Under the pieces are notes generated by a model that searched no databases, was not told where the DNA came from, and worked only from the letters and a program-made list of their open reading frames with translations. A stretch of 42,577 nucleotides of DNA, from positions 2,439,001-2,481,577 of the forward strand of contig WPIO01000061.1 in assembly GCA_009760855.2 (NCBI GenBank). The letters run 5' to 3'. The translations under genes were made by a program, and so were the position numbers. The first letter of the stretch is position 1. Each line of letters begins with the position of its first letter. Source of the stretch: Cristatella mucedo (Eukaryota > Bryozoa > Phylactolaemata > Cristatellidae). This document shows, piece after piece, positions 41,701 through 42,577 of this stretch.

Positions 41701-42474
41701 TTTATTTGCATACTCCACCACCTCGTACTAGCCCTGTATCTTTCTACCCCCGGGATCTTTCTAACCCCGGTCGCTAGAGCGGGCAGGCCGCGGCTTCCCC
41801 CGCCCGCGCCGGCTCCATTCCGGTCGCGTACCTTTCCACCTAGAGGGGTCGTCCGGCGCCTAAAGAGTGATTAAAAGTACAAAAGACTTTTATATTATAG
41901 TATTCTCTTTACTTCAGCCCTCTCCGCTGCCGTAGAGCTTTAGTTAGCCTCCCCTCCGGCTGTTGACAACAACAGCTGAGCGCCCCCCATAGATAGTAGG
42001 GGCTAAATTTTTGTACTTCCTGCCCGGTGTTTGCGAGCGAGCTTGCCGCGCGCTTACGCTTGCGACCTTTAGAGACATATCGCTCCAGTTAAGCTTATAG
42101 AGCTCCTGTCCCGATATTTATTGATCTTTTGTGTGGTAGGATTCGCTTATAGACCCGCCAAGCGTGATACCCCACCCCCAAGCCCGCCCGGTAAGGGCGG
42201 CGTGGGTCGCTAGCCTGGTACTCACAGCCGGTCGTGCTCTACCTCCCCCCCCTATAGATAAGACCCCCCTCCCGCCCTAACAGTCACCCCCCAGGTACTC
42301 CCCACTCTCCTCGTCTGACTTTATAACCGCCCCTCTACTAGTGCCGAGGCAATTGCGCCTGCTGCTTCGGCATGTAAGCCCGCCTGGAGCCAACAGTTCT
42401 GCATCTCGCTTCCTCCCATAAGGCCTCCCCCCCTCCAGGGGCGCCTCCTCCGCCCAGCTAAGCTGGTCAGTAAA

Positions 42475-42577
42475 ATGCCGGCCCCCCCTAAAACCACCCC
42501 CACCCCCCCGGGTGCGCTGCCTTCCCAAGTGGCCCCCCAGAGACCAGCAAGCCTATCGTATGCGGCTGCTGCAGGCG
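42475..42577 (+). CDS. Start of an ORF of element 3 (partial, runs off the window)
   Basis: ATG at 42475 opens a proline-rich N-terminus (MPAPPKTTPTPPGALPSQVA), ending SYAAAAG at the window edge, 34 codons without a stop. Proline-rich starts of this kind are common in the first ORF or the N-terminal extension of non-LTR elements. No domain is visible in so short a piece, and no alternative start can be excluded upstream since the frame stays open there. Confidence 0.45.
   Translation, partial: MPAPPKTTPTPPGALPSQVAPQRPASLSYAAAAG

Larger units (their letters stand above)
41133..42577 (+). mobile_element. Element 3: 5' untranslated region of a third retrotransposon, runs off the window
   Basis: From the shared block to 42474 there is no ORF. 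The sequence is pyrimidine- and GC-rich with short structured motifs. Being next in the same direction after element 2, with the same block at its start, it is most simply the 5' end of another RLE element. Confidence 0.55.

Overview
The window reads as a piece of an animal (probably marine or freshwater invertebrate) nuclear genome. The host DNA is AT-rich, has introns, carries microsatellites, and is dominated by decayed retroelements. The only host gene I can recognise is a minus-strand JMJD8-like JmjC gene. Its last three coding exons lie at 20841-20908, 19433-19567 and 17703-17782. JMJD8 is a metazoan-type gene, which supports an animal host, but the species cannot be named from this sequence.

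Layout. 1-17 kb is a graveyard of CR1/L2-like (Jockey superfamily) LINEs. I separate a family A (3' tail with a conserved 'aagcgcctagaaagagatt' motif and an ATT-repeat end), a family B (RT C-terminus with an SAGPRLWNS-type motif), and an older copy at 1-970 plus 4160-4925. Family A copies sit inside family B and older copies, often as very short 3' fragments. Two tRNA-derived SINE families occur: SINE1 (four copies, ATT tail) and SINE2 (three copies, whose 3' tail is shared with family A). 17.6-20.9 kb holds the JMJD8-like gene. 20.9-25 kb has nothing coding that I recognise. 25.7-27.6 kb is the longest plus-strand family A copy, with a mutated YADD box. 28.4-33.4 kb is a decayed LTR retrotransposon (two LTRs of about 410 bp, gag, protease, RT, RNase H, integrase) interrupted by two SINE1 copies.

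At about 34.87 kb the base composition jumps to GC-rich. From there to the end lies a head-to-tail array of three non-LTR retrotransposons with a restriction-like endonuclease (RLE): element 1 (34.87-38.05 kb, RT plus CCHC plus RLE, one frameshift), element 2 (38.37-41.13 kb, 5'-truncated or internally deleted, one frameshift, long C-terminal tail) and element 3 (5' untranslated region from about 41.13 kb, with a candidate ORF entering at 42475 and running off the window). Element 1 ends directly against 17 nt identical, from memory, to U2 snRNA (ATCTGTTCTTATCAGCT), which points to the U2-targeting Utopia lineage or a relative. The two element junctions share a block (GGTATTCGTGAGTACGAA, about 30 nt, TAGTTAGGG) whose nature is unresolved: target site, element 5' end, or a very short intron. 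This array is the most interesting part of the window.

Almost every retroelement ORF is broken by stops, frameshifts or deletions, so little here besides the JMJD8-like gene is likely to make a working protein. Assignments rest on reading translated motifs and repeats by eye. No alignment or search was run.
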